A stretch of DNA of 64,000 nt from Pontiella sulfatireligans (GTDB lineage Bacteria > Verrucomicrobiota > Kiritimatiellia > Kiritimatiellales > Pontiellaceae). The stretch spans positions 372,001 through 436,000 of the forward strand of contig NZ_CAAHFH010000003.1 in NCBI RefSeq assembly GCF_900890705.1, in the 5' to 3' direction. The notes below the pieces were generated by a model. That model ran no database searches, had not been told where the DNA came from, and saw nothing but the letters and a program-made list of their open reading frames with translations. The position numbers and the translations under genes were made by a program. Each line of letters begins with the position of its first letter. Position 1 is the stretch's first letter. Below are positions 41,280 through 50,248 of this stretch, piece after piece.

Positions 41280-44042
41280 ATGACATTTAGGGTTACCAGA
41301 AGTATGAGACAACTCCACAACAGCTCTCGAAAAAGCGGCCAGATCGGCATCTCTACAGGTGTTCTTATGGCGTTCATGCTCTCGCTTGTAATAACATTCC
41401 CCGCGATGGCAGTGGATCTCACTGATTTGGGCGGTTTCGCTGTCTCAGACCTTCGCTGCGAGGACCTCGTAGATCCGATAGGAATTGATATCCTTAAGCC
41501 GCGACTCTCATGGCGGATGCTGTCCGGAGAGAACGGCGCAACGCAGTCAGCGTACCATGTGCTTGTTGCGACTTCCCCCGGGCTTCTCAAGGAGGGTTCT
41601 GCAGATCTCTGGGATTCGGGAAAAGTGAACACCAACCAGAGCCAACACATCATGTATGCCGGCAAAAACCGTTCACGCGGAATTCCGCATTACTGGACGG
41701 TGCGCATATGGAACGAAAAGGGAGATGTTTCTTCATGGGGCAGCTCCGCCGTCTGGACACTCTTCAATATGACATCCAATAAGGATTGGCAGGCTAAGTG
41801 GATCACTGATGGAAGTAGTTCTCCCTGGTTGCGTCATTCGGCAGAACTTACGGTCCCTCCGGAGAGGGCGTATATCTATGTCAATGCCCTCGGGTACTTC
41901 CAACTTTTCATCAATGGCAAAAGAGTGGGAAATGATGAGTTTGCGCCGCATGTGGGCCAATATAACAAGCGCACTTTTTGCATTACTTATGACGTGACAA
42001 AATATCTAAAGCAGGGCAGCAACGCCATCGGTTTCTGGATGGGGAGCGGCTGGAACCAGGGTGGTGCGGGCCTGAAAACAGCCCCTTCTGTACGGGCGCA
42101 GCTTGAGATGGTAGATGCGAACAGGGAAATAACGACACTCATTACCGATGATACCTGGCGAGCAAAAGCCAGCTCCCTGGCCTATCGGGGCAAGTGGAAA
42201 ACGAATAATTACGGCGGCGAAGTACATACCGCCTCCCAGGACCAACCCGACTGGGCTAATTCCGATTTTGATGATAGCGCCTGGCCCAGGGCCAAACTGG
42301 CCAAGGTTGCTGATACCCCGGTTTCCTCGGAGATGCTCCAGCGCAATCGTGTTATTGAAACGATCACTCCCGTGAAGGTGACAAATCTGACAAACACAAC
42401 GTGGCTTGTCGATATGGGCAAAGCTATGACCGGCACTTTTGAGATCACCTTTCCCAAGGCTGCCAAGGGGCACAAGGTGTCGATGCAGTTTGGCGATTCA
42501 TACACCCCGGACAAGAATGGAGGTATCTCCAGGCTCAATAGTTTCAGACAGGCAAGCGAGTACATCTGCAGAGGCAACGGTGTCGAAATGCTTAAGAACC
42601 GTTTCAACTATGCCAGTTGTCGATACATCCTGATCCGAAACGCCCCCGAGGGAAGACTCACTACTGAGGACATTAAAGGATACTTCATTACAACGGATTT
42701 ACCTAAGGCAAGCACCTTCAACTGTTCCGATGAGACTCTCAATGGGATCTATACGATGGTGGATCATACCCTGCGATGTCTTATGCTTGGTGGCTATCAG
42801 GTGGATTGCCACTCCCGTGAACGTAATGGCTACGGTGGCGATGGTCAGTCTTCTTTGGACACTACCCTCTGTTTTCTTCGATCTGATGCATTTTACCGTA
42901 AGTGGACCAGAGACTGGCTTGATGGCCAACGCAACGACGGCGGGTTCACCTATACATCGCCTGCTTCAGGACATGGTGGCGGACCCTTCTGGTGCGGGTT
43001 CCTCACGGCAGCGACCCTGAAGCACTACCATCACTACGGTGACATTTCTCTGGTAAGACGCAATTATCCAGCGATCAAAAAATGGTTCGAACTGGCACAG
43101 AGCAAAACGGTCAATGACCTGCAACAAAAGTTCTGCGGCGGCTGGTATCTTGGCGACTGGGCCTCGCCAAAGGGAGTCGATGACAAAGGAAACGCCGAGG
43201 TCTTCATCCATGCCTATATGTCCTACGCCCTGGAGCAGGCGGCCAAGTTGGCTAATGCCCTGGGAGAGATCGCTGATGCCAGGATGTTTCGAGAGAGGGC
43301 CGCTGCCCGGAATGTTGCGACACACAGCAAGTTTTTTGATCCAAAGGGCAGGAAATACGGCAGTGGTGATCAGGTGACCTATGTCATACCCCTGATGGCG
43401 GGAGTTGTTCCAGATGAGTTGCACGATGAAGTTTTTGACGGTTTTGAAGAAACCCTGATCGAGAAGAATAAAGGGCATCTCTCCACTGGACTTTCGGGTA
43501 CTTACATGATGATTCAGTATCTGCAGAGCATAGACCGGGATGATCTTATCTATAGTTTTGCCTCAAAAAGAACCTACCCGTCCTGGGGCTATATGATCGA
43601 AAATGGTGCGACTGCAACCTGGGAGTATTGGGATGGTAAATTATCCCGGATTCACAACTGTTACAATAACATTGGATCCTGGTTTATCGAAGGGCTCGCA
43701 GGCATCCGTCCCGACCCCAAAAAGCCAGGATTTCAAAACGCCGTCATCAAGCCTGCTTTCATTAAAGAACTCAGATATGTCAATGGCAGTCACGACTCGG
43801 TCTATGGTCGGATTGAGAGCAACTGGAAGCGCCAGGGCGATGCCATTATCATGACGGTGAAGATTCCCGCCAACTCCACCGCGACCGTCTATGTGCCTGC
43901 CGCAGTGCCCGGCGATGTCACCGTGAACGGGCTGGCTATCAAGAAAGCTGAACATGTGACATTCAGGAGAATGGAAAGAAATAGAGCCATTATACATGTT
44001 GGCGCAGGTAGCTATGAGTTTTTGTGCAGACAACATCAATAA
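41280..44042 (+). CDS. GH78 alpha-L-rhamnosidase
   Basis: A 920-aa secreted inverting rhamnosidase. The signal anchor (about 25-45) is followed by the N-terminal Fn3-like domain (LRCEDLVDPIGIDILKPRLSW), the carbohydrate-binding beta-sandwich (YIYVNALGYFQLFINGKRVG), the (alpha/alpha)6 barrel and a C-terminal beta domain. The catalytic region CHSRERNGYGGDGQ contains the likely general acid Glu514. GAAGGAAG precedes the ATG. It pairs with the GH106 enzyme for rhamnose-rich polysaccharide such as rhamnogalacturonan or ulvan-like material; released rhamnose would enter the operon at 30748-36565. Confidence 0.93.
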   Translation: MTFRVTRSMRQLHNSSRKSGQIGISTGVLMAFMLSLVITFPAMAVDLTDLGGFAVSDLRCEDLVDPIGIDILKPRLSWRMLSGENGATQSAYHVLVATSPGLLKEGSADLWDSGKVNTNQSQHIMYAGKNRSRGIPHYWTVRIWNEKGDVSSWGSSAVWTLFNMTSNKDWQAKWITDGSSSPWLRHSAELTVPPERAYIYVNALGYFQLFINGKRVGNDEFAPHVGQYNKRTFCITYDVTKYLKQGSNAIGFWMGSGWNQGGAGLKTAPSVRAQLEMVDANREITTLITDDTWRAKASSLAYRGKWKTNNYGGEVHTASQDQPDWANSDFDDSAWPRAKLAKVADTPVSSEMLQRNRVIETITPVKVTNLTNTTWLVDMGKAMTGTFEITFPKAAKGHKVSMQFGDSYTPDKNGGISRLNSFRQASEYICRGNGVEMLKNRFNYASCRYILIRNAPEGRLTTEDIKGYFITTDLPKASTFNCSDETLNGIYTMVDHTLRCLMLGGYQVDCHSRERNGYGGDGQSSLDTTLCFLRSDAFYRKWTRDWLDGQRNDGGFTYTSPASGHGGGPFWCGFLTAATLKHYHHYGDISLVRRNYPAIKKWFELAQSKTVNDLQQKFCGGWYLGDWASPKGVDDKGNAEVFIHAYMSYALEQAAKLANALGEIADARMFRERAAARNVATHSKFFDPKGRKYGSGDQVTYVIPLMAGVVPDELHDEVFDGFEETLIEKNKGHLSTGLSGTYMMIQYLQSIDRDDLIYSFASKRTYPSWGYMIENGATATWEYWDGKLSRIHNCYNNIGSWFIEGLAGIRPDPKKPGFQNAVIKPAFIKELRYVNGSHDSVYGRIESNWKRQGDAIIMTVKIPANSTATVYVPAAVPGDVTVNGLAIKKAEHVTFRRMERNRAIIHVGAGSYEFLCRQHQ

Positions 44043-44119
44043 AATTGCACAACAAGGCAATCGAGGGTATTTGCACTAACGCGCAAAACCCTCATTGCAA
44101 GCGTTGGGTAGGAGGAAAT

Positions 44120-44569
44120 ATGAAACTCATAATGATGTACCTTGTTGTTTTATCCTCAGTCGTGATCACAGGTTGCGGAAGAGAAGATTTCGTAGAAATT
44201 TCTTACAATCCAGATTTCGTAAGATTGGTAGAAAACGGCAGGGTGAATACTGTTGAGCACACTCACGATGGAGCAGGAGTTAGATGGATACGGGGTAAAG
44301 TAATAGCCGGAGAGGGGCAAGGCATACCCGAAAAATTTAAAGTCCGAATTACCAGCCGCCAACTTCAAGAAGCATCCACATTGTTTAAAGAGAATAATGT
44401 CGTATTTAAAGTAGTTCCTCCGAAGCCCATGGCAGGGGCTTATGTAACGCCGATGATACTTCCATTGCTGATTGCTCTGATCTGGATTGCTATTATCTTC
44501 TTTGTTCTAAAGCTAGCGTTACGCTTAGTGAGGGCAGTTGAACGAATTGCAGAGAATATGGATAAATAA
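44120..44569 (+). CDS. Lipoprotein resembling the FtsH N-terminal domain
   Basis: AGGAGG precedes the ATG. The 149-aa product has a lipoprotein signal (VVLSSVVITGC, lipobox Cys), then a region like the FtsH extracytoplasmic domain: EISYNPDFVRLVENGRVNTV, a Gly-Lys turn, KFKVRITSRQLQEASTLFKEN and VVFKVVPPKP. A C-terminal transmembrane helix follows (LPLLIALIWIAIIFFVLKLA). The ATPase and protease domains of FtsH are absent. It may modulate a host FtsH or be a fold-only relative. It sits between the GH78 and CE15 genes. Confidence 0.65.
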   Translation: MKLIMMYLVVLSSVVITGCGREDFVEISYNPDFVRLVENGRVNTVEHTHDGAGVRWIRGKVIAGEGQGIPEKFKVRITSRQLQEASTLFKENNVVFKVVPPKPMAGAYVTPMILPLLIALIWIAIIFFVLKLALRLVRAVERIAENMDK

Positions 44570-44576
44570 CCCAACC

Positions 44577-44645
44577 AACGGGTTGAGCATACCCGGTACA
44601 ACGCCCGTTGATTAGGTTGAAGTTTAATTCCCGGGTCTGCTCACC
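44577..44645. repeat. Two adjacent hairpins downstream of the lipoprotein gene
   Basis: CAACGGG pairs with CCCGTTG (about 44577-44613) and TCCCGGGT pairs with ACCCGGGA (about 44624-44651). There is no T run. They may be a weak terminator or RNA-stabilising structures. Confidence 0.4.
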
Positions 44646-44735
44646 CGGGACGTTCATATGGCTGAAATACTGGCAACAGGGCAAACGACCGAGGCGGAAC
44701 CAACTTCAGCCATAAGGTCTAGCCAGGAGAAGTAA

Positions 44736-45980
44736 ATGATGCACTACTTGAAATTTACTGTTGTAACGACAGCGATTCTGTTGGTGGTGGCCTCTACGAT
44801 TGCTGCGGCCGAGCCAGCGGATACCAACTATGATGAAAAGAAGGTTCCACCGTACGAACTCCCCAAACTCCTGATTGACAAAGCGAGTCAGTCAGTCGGA
44901 CGAAGCGAATGGGATTCGCATCGACGAACGGAGATACTTCATCTCTTTGAGGAATCGGTATATGGAAAGACGCCCAAGCGACAACTGAGCGTACGGTACG
45001 AAGTGATTGATTCGGACGCCAATGCCTTCAATGGCCGCGCAACACGTAAACAGATTGCTGCATTCTTTGGTGAAAAACAGTATCGAATCGACATTCTGTT
45101 ATACATACCCAACAAGTCAAAGGGCCCAGTTCCCGCCTTCCTCGGCATGAATTTCTACGGCAACCATACGGTCCATTCCGACCCAAAGATAATCCAGCGA
45201 GAGAAGAAAAAGGCCCGAGGTTCGTTTTCAAAACGCTGGCAGGCCGAGTTGATTATCGATCACGGATACGCACTTGCGACTATCCATAGGGATCAGGTCG
45301 CGCCCGACAACTATCGAAATGGTTTTACTGACGGCATTCATCCTCTATTCTATACCAACGGTCAAAAGAAACCCAAACCGGATGAGTGGGGTTCAATCGG
45401 AGCTTGGGCATGGAGCTTGTCACGCGTTCTCGACTACTTGGAAACAAACAAACAGATTAATGCATCACACGTGGCGGTGATCGGACATTCACGACTCGGA
45501 AAAACGGCGCTTTGGGCTGGAGCGCAGGACACCCGATTCGCCATGGTGATCAGCAACAATTCAGGCTGTGGCGGAGCGGCTCTCTACCGGCGTTGTTACG
45601 GTGAACGAATTCATCACATTATGAAAAAGGTTAGCTATTGGTTTTGTACCAATCATCGACAGTACCAAAAAAGAGAACACGAACTGCCGGTGGATCAGCA
45701 CATGCTGTTGGCACTTATTGCGCCTCGGCCACTTTACGTTGCCAGTGCTACGGCTGATCGTTGGGCGGATCCCAAGGGCGAGTTTCTTGCAGCGAAACAT
45801 GCTAGTCCGGTCTATGATCTTTTTGATACGTCTAGCCTGTCAGGGCACGAGATGCCCAAGCCCGACCAACCGATTCACAGCACGATTGGCTATCACCTCA
45901 GAACTGGAAAGCACGACATGACCGCCGATGACTGGCGCCAATACATAAAGTTTGCAAACCGCTTTCTGAAACAAGAATGA
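44736..45980 (+). CDS. CE15-type glucuronoyl esterase-like protein
   Basis: A 414-aa secreted alpha/beta hydrolase. The signal peptide ends near IAAAEP. The catalytic serine motif is GHSRLGKT (Ser252), with the conserved RRCYGE segment and the late His in GKHDM (His393), as in carbohydrate esterase family 15. Such enzymes cleave uronic-acid esters, for example glucuronoyl esters in plant or algal polymers. The ATG at 44736 follows CAGGAGAAG. The neighbouring rhamnosidases suggest a pectin-like or ulvan-like substrate containing uronic acid and rhamnose. Confidence 0.9.
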   Translation: MMHYLKFTVVTTAILLVVASTIAAAEPADTNYDEKKVPPYELPKLLIDKASQSVGRSEWDSHRRTEILHLFEESVYGKTPKRQLSVRYEVIDSDANAFNGRATRKQIAAFFGEKQYRIDILLYIPNKSKGPVPAFLGMNFYGNHTVHSDPKIIQREKKKARGSFSKRWQAELIIDHGYALATIHRDQVAPDNYRNGFTDGIHPLFYTNGQKKPKPDEWGSIGAWAWSLSRVLDYLETNKQINASHVAVIGHSRLGKTALWAGAQDTRFAMVISNNSGCGGAALYRRCYGERIHHIMKKVSYWFCTNHRQYQKREHELPVDQHMLLALIAPRPLYVASATADRWADPKGEFLAAKHASPVYDLFDTSSLSGHEMPKPDQPIHSTIGYHLRTGKHDMTADDWRQYIKFANRFLKQE

Positions 45981-46015
45981 CATGCTCCTACCCCACTAAA
46001 ACAAAAGATCCTGGG

Positions 46016-46174
46016 GTGCGCGGCGTCATGGATTTAGGTGACATGACATAGACGTCGTCCTCTATTATGCTATTTTTCAAATGCGCTACAAGCAACGCAT
46101 CAACAAGCAGTCGGGCAAAGCCCGGCACACAACAATAGGATCGAGGCGATTTGACAACGCCCAATTTTAAGGCG
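46016..46174 (+). repeat. Promoter-leader repeat, copy 2
   Basis: It matches 37930-38089 through the promoter and the leader. The counterpart of the GH106 ATG at 38066 is TTG here, and the following frame closes at once, so copy 2 does not encode the GH106 start. Confidence 0.8.
46025..46071 (+). promoter_or_regulatory. Shared promoter with overlapping operator, copy 2
   Basis: GTCATG-N11-CATGAC (46025-46047) overlaps -35 ATGACA (46043-46048); -10 TATGCT lies at 46066-46071, spacing 17. It should drive the DUF1080 and pectate-lyase-like genes, across a decayed gene. Confidence 0.6.
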
Positions 46175-46228
46175 AAATAATTTGCAAAAAGCCTCATCCA
46201 GACCGATCGACTTAAGGATAAAACAAGT

Positions 46229-46360
46229 ATGACTGATTTTGCGCAACTACATAGAGATGTGGTATTCAACAGGTCTGGTGGTCAGATCATCTGGCAACCA
46301 CGATAACCATCTCTACGAAGACTACAGTCCGCTGAAACGTATGCGCAGATGAACGATGCA
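46229..46360 (+). pseudogene. Remnant of a gene start
   Basis: An ATG at 46229 (AAGGAT upstream) opens 25 codons (MTDFAQLHRDVVFNRSGG, then QIIWQPR) ending at 46306. A shifted frame then reads DNHLYEDYSPLKRMRR. This looks like the beginning of a lost gene directly behind the copy 2 promoter; the style recalls uroporphyrinogen-decarboxylase-like proteins, but that is weak. Confidence 0.4.
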
Positions 46361-46436
46361 ACGGTCCAATGGAAGGACGAAATAAACTTTTTTATCCAAA
46401 TAAATTTATTGGGGTCATACCAACCGGAGAATAATT

Positions 46437-47060
46437 ATGAAATGTGTACTAGGAATACTGTTGCTGAGCACTTCACTAACATATGCCGGAGACTGGAATC
46501 CCCTTTTTGACGGTTCATCCCTGAACGGTTGGAAAGCTAGCGAAACTCCGGGGTGCTTCAGCATCGTCGATGGCAATACCCTGCAGGTTAAAGGCGGTCG
46601 CTCCCACCTTTTCTGGATAGGAACCGATTCCATCCCCGGCGAATTCACCGATTTCGAGTTCAGTGCGAAGGTCAAAACCACGCCCGGCGCCAATGGAGGC
46701 GTATTCTTCCATACGGAATACCAGGAAACAGGCTGGCCAACCCACGGCTATGAAGCCCAGGTGAATTCAACCCACAAGGACAAGCGCAAGACCGGCAGCA
46801 TCTATGCGGTCCAAGACGTCCTGAACGATGCGCCGTCCAAAGACGGCGAATGGTTCGATTTTCTAATCCGCGTTAAGGGCAAATCCATTACCATTTCAGT
46901 TGATGGAAAAGTCGTTAACGAATTCACTGAACCGGCCGACGTCCAACCCTTGGAAAAATTTAAAGATCGCAGACTCAGCTCCGGCACCTTTGCGCTTCAG
47001 GGCCACGACCCGAAAAGTATTACCTACTACCAGGACATCAAGGTCCGCACCCTGAAATAG
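46437..47060 (+). CDS. DUF1080 (3-keto-disaccharide hydrolase-like) protein
   Basis: A 207-aa secreted protein with signal peptide MKCVLGILLLSTSLTYA and the single DUF1080 jelly-roll domain: WNPLFDGSSLNGWK, FEFSAKVKTTPGANGGVFFH, the SIYAVQDV segment and the closing TGTFALQGHD-like strand (SSGTFALQGHDPKS). Relatives are common in PVC bacteria, and some hydrolyse 3-keto-glycosides. It lies 2 bp before the pectate-lyase-like frame. Enzyme activity here is unproven. Confidence 0.88.
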   Translation: MKCVLGILLLSTSLTYAGDWNPLFDGSSLNGWKASETPGCFSIVDGNTLQVKGGRSHLFWIGTDSIPGEFTDFEFSAKVKTTPGANGGVFFHTEYQETGWPTHGYEAQVNSTHKDKRKTGSIYAVQDVLNDAPSKDGEWFDFLIRVKGKSITISVDGKVVNEFTEPADVQPLEKFKDRRLSSGTFALQGHDPKSITYYQDIKVRTLK

Positions 47061-47062
47061 AT

Positions 47063-49696
47063 ATGAATACTCCAGAGAAACCGAAACAATTAGTGCCCGC
47101 AAAGCCGCAAAGAAACAAAGGTTATAGATCCAAATTACTTCGCGCCTTCGCGTCGTCGCGGTCATTTTACCTTAAGCTCAGTTGCATGGCCATTGCACTG
47201 TTATCATTATCCACTACGCTACACGCTGCCTCTTCAGAGCCGGAGTGGCAGATCATAAAAACCAAGTATCCGACCAAGGATGTGGTTATTGCCGGATACA
47301 ATGTGGAGGATTTCGGCGCGAAAGGTGACGGGAATGAAGACTGCACCAAGGCCTTCCAGAATGCGCTGAATGCGATGAAGGAAGCCGGCGGCGGAACGGT
47401 CTTTGTGCCGGAAGGAAAATATACGTTTAAAGGGAGCCTGGAAATTCCCCCGTCGGTCACGCTTCGCGGGGATTGGAAAGAGCCGACCAAAGAGGAGCCC
47501 GGTGTACGCGGAACGCTTCTGATGCCGCTGGGCGGAAAAGGCGATCCCGACGGTACGCCCTTCATCTCTGTGGACTACTGCGGGGGTATTATGGATCTGA
47601 ACATCTGGTACCCGGCACAATCTCCGCTGAAGCCGGATCCTTACCCGTGGACGCTGGTTCAGAAAGGCGGAAACAACGCCACCTTCGAAAACCTGACGCT
47701 GGTGAATCCCTATCAGGGCATCCGCATCGGTCCCGGCGCCAACGAGCTTCATCTCATTCGCAATGTCTACGGCACCCCGCTTAAAACCGGCATCCAATAC
47801 GATTCCACCACGGATATCGGCCGGCTGGAAAAAATCAATTTTTCGCCGCGTTGGTGGTGCCAGAGCAAACTTCCCAAAGCACCGCGTAAAATCGACTGGA
47901 TCAAAAAGAATGGTACGGCCATCCATATGCTCCGCTCCGACTGGGAATATGTCGCCCATGTTGAAATCGACGGTTACAGTCGCGGCTATTTTATCTCGGA
48001 AGGCGTACGTGGTGCGGCCAACGCCCAGGTTTATAATCTGAGCATTCGAAACTGCGGGACGGCCCTGGAAGTGGAAAAAACCAACCCCTTCGGCATGGTG
48101 TTCACGGAGTGCTCTTTTGACGGAATCGATCACGGCGTCCTGCTGGATGAAAAATTTAAATCCGCCGTCATGTTCTCTTCCTGTATTTTCAGTGGCATAG
48201 ACGCGATCTTATGTAATGGAGACGGCAGTGTCCTGCTGGACCAGTGCCGTATACTGCGCGGAAACATTCAACTGAAAAATGGGGCTCATTCCATTTTGGG
48301 TTCGGCACTGGAAAATCGAAGCAGTCAGATTCAGATTGAAAAACAAGTAATCGGTGTGATTCTCGCGGGCAACACCTATCCCAGCTCCCTACCCGCTATC
48401 CGAAACAATGCGAAAGATTCTGTCCTTCAAAATTCAGACGAAAAACTACCGCTCAACCCGATCCCTGATTACCCCGTCGATTTTGTGCAACCCTTTGTCC
48501 CTCCACGGGTGGATATGGTGGTGGTTCCAACCTCTGGAAGTGACGACACTCAGACCATCCAAACCGCAATCAATGAACAAGCCCGAAAAGGCGGGGGCAT
48601 CGTCTTTCTTCCCGGCGGTGACTATCGGATTAAAGGTCACCTGAACATAGCAGGTTGCGTTGAACTGCGTGGCATTCATGATGTTCCCCATCACACCATG
48701 GGTGCGGGTAGTGTGCTGCACATCTATCCCAAGGATGACGTTCCCACAATCACTATGGAATCGGCCAGTTGCATGCGTGGACTCTCCTTTAACTATCCGG
48801 AGCAGAGCATTGATGATGTAAAGGAATACCCCTTTCTGATTCAAGGGCGTGGCAGCGATATCTGCATCATTAACGTCAATGCGTCCAACCCCTTTAAATT
48901 TATCGATTTCATGACGCACCGCTGCGATAACCATTTTATCGACTATCCCTCCGGCGCACCTTTCATGATCGGCGTTGCCGTTGGCGGCGGCAGCCGAAAC
49001 GGCGTGGTGCAAAACATGCAGTTCAACCCGCACTACTGGTCCCGGGCCCCGAATCGCAACCCGCTCTATGCCAACAAGACGGAAGCTGGCGTCAAAAGCG
49101 GAACCGGCGGCCTGTTTTGGACGTATCAGAAAGAAAATATGGACGCACTTGTGGTTGGCGATACCGTAAACCAGTTCCTCTACCAGAACTTTGTATTCGG
49201 CTCGCTCTACGGCATCCATTTTGTCGAGCAGGGCGGTAAAGGCGCGATCAACTGTATTAGCCACGGCCACGGAACCGACGGCTCTAAAATCGGTTGCTAT
49301 TTTGAATATGGTCACGGCGAAATTTATATGATCAATTCCGAACTCGTCGCCATGTCCTCACAGAACAAAACCGCCATCAAACTCGGAGCAGGTTTTAACT
49401 CCGAAGCCACGCTGATCAACAGCATGGTATGGGGCCGCACCGACCTGCTGGCCGAAATCGAAAACGGCACGCTCACCCTGCAAAACATGCGCGCCTATCG
49501 GCATGGGAAAGGCATCCTGCTCAAGGGCGGAAACGTGTATGCCGCCAACCTCACCTTCAACAAGCAAGGCAACCACGTCCACACCTTGGACGGCAAGGCC
49601 GAACTGACCGGTGTCATTACCGTGGGACCGTTCGAGACATCGGGCGCTCTACTGGAACCTAACCATGTAATCGAACGGCCGGCGCGCAGAAAATAG
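47063..49696 (+). CDS. Pectate-lyase-3 type double beta-helix protein
   Basis: Two tandem parallel beta-helix domains each start with the Pectate_lyase_3 signature: VEDFGAKGDGNEDCTKAFQ followed by GGGTVFVPEGKY, and GSDDTQTIQTAINEQ followed by GGGIVFLPGGDY. GH28/phage-tailspike-like sugar hydrolases share this fold. The frame is 877 aa from 47063, but the signal peptide starts at MAIALLSLSTTLHAA (ATG 47186). The bases before it include repeat-like AAAGCCGCAAAG sequence, so 47186 is the more likely start (836 aa). It probably attacks or binds the same uronic-acid/rhamnose polymer as its neighbours. Confidence 0.82.
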   Translation: MNTPEKPKQLVPAKPQRNKGYRSKLLRAFASSRSFYLKLSCMAIALLSLSTTLHAASSEPEWQIIKTKYPTKDVVIAGYNVEDFGAKGDGNEDCTKAFQNALNAMKEAGGGTVFVPEGKYTFKGSLEIPPSVTLRGDWKEPTKEEPGVRGTLLMPLGGKGDPDGTPFISVDYCGGIMDLNIWYPAQSPLKPDPYPWTLVQKGGNNATFENLTLVNPYQGIRIGPGANELHLIRNVYGTPLKTGIQYDSTTDIGRLEKINFSPRWWCQSKLPKAPRKIDWIKKNGTAIHMLRSDWEYVAHVEIDGYSRGYFISEGVRGAANAQVYNLSIRNCGTALEVEKTNPFGMVFTECSFDGIDHGVLLDEKFKSAVMFSSCIFSGIDAILCNGDGSVLLDQCRILRGNIQLKNGAHSILGSALENRSSQIQIEKQVIGVILAGNTYPSSLPAIRNNAKDSVLQNSDEKLPLNPIPDYPVDFVQPFVPPRVDMVVVPTSGSDDTQTIQTAINEQARKGGGIVFLPGGDYRIKGHLNIAGCVELRGIHDVPHHTMGAGSVLHIYPKDDVPTITMESASCMRGLSFNYPEQSIDDVKEYPFLIQGRGSDICIINVNASNPFKFIDFMTHRCDNHFIDYPSGAPFMIGVAVGGGSRNGVVQNMQFNPHYWSRAPNRNPLYANKTEAGVKSGTGGLFWTYQKENMDALVVGDTVNQFLYQNFVFGSLYGIHFVEQGGKGAINCISHGHGTDGSKIGCYFEYGHGEIYMINSELVAMSSQNKTAIKLGAGFNSEATLINSMVWGRTDLLAEIENGTLTLQNMRAYRHGKGILLKGGNVYAANLTFNKQGNHVHTLDGKAELTGVITVGPFETSGALLEPNHVIERPARRK

Positions 49697-49774
49697 GGGC
49701 CTATTGCCAATACCTGCTGGATTCTCCATTCCTCGCAGCGTGCTCCCGCAGACGGGAAGCACGCACACTACGGG

Positions 49775-49929
49775 GAGGGATCATAGTAGATCCCGGATCT
49801 TCGAACGCCTGCCAGCCTACACTGCCGCCGAACCGAATAATCGGCACCGGGCTCCACCCAGCTCCGGCGGGTTGAAAGCGGCCGGCTCATCGCTTTTTTT
49901 TCGAGCCACTTAACGTCCATCTTCAGTCG
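49775..49929 (-). mobile_element. IS3-family remnant
   Basis: The minus strand encodes the junction of OrfA and OrfB of an element close to the one at 6267: GRLKMDVKWLEKKAMSRPL followed by STRRSW and YSVRRQCRLAGV. Here the A run has eight A instead of seven, which joins the two frames without a shift. Only about 155 bp remain. Confidence 0.8.
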
Positions 49930-49996
49930 CCCGACTTTGGGCACAACCGAAACCCAGGGCAATGAGCAGCAGCTTCAGTATTGTTCGTTGCTTCAT
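49930..49996 (-). pseudogene. Orphan signal-peptide start of a lost gene
   Basis: A GGAGAAGT ribosome site precedes an ATG at 49996 that opens MKQRTILKLLLIALGFGCAQS, a clear export signal. The frame runs straight into the IS3 remnant and stops. The lost gene was probably a sulfatase, judging by the neighbours. Confidence 0.5.
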
Positions 49997-50022
49997 ACTT
50001 CTCCTGACAACCCTGCATTTCC

Positions 50023-50247
50023 TTACTGTTTTTTCTTCCTCGGAAGCGATGCATCCCACTGCTTCAATTGCCGCAGGTAGTCTTCCGCGACTTCCGGATG
50101 CCGATTCGCCACGTCGTTCGATTCCGACGGATCCTTGGTCAGATCATACAACCGAAACTCGCCCTTTTCAGATGCGCCTTCCACTGCTTATCTCGCATGA
50201 CCGACCAACGCGGACGGGCATGCGAAACGAGATGAAATTCTTTCTTC
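50023..50247 (-). pseudogene. Sulfatase C-terminal remnant
   Basis: Reading on the minus strand, WSVMRDKQWKAHLK is followed after a frameshift by GEFRLYDLTKDPSESNDVA, then NRHPEVAEDYLRQLKQWD and a stop at 50023. This is the C-terminal subdomain of a second sulfatase, left behind the intact sulfatase that ends at 50249. Catalytic parts are lost. Confidence 0.75.
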
Positions 50248-50248
50248 A

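Noticed and set aside
44577..44735. Possible integron attC site from paired AAC/GTT-type motifs
   Set aside because: The motifs do not form the ordered R and L boxes, and no integrase or second site is present; simple hairpins explain it.
49704..49913. Plus-strand frame of 69 codons after the pectate-lyase-like gene
   Set aside because: It is the reverse of the IS3 remnant and has no ribosome site.
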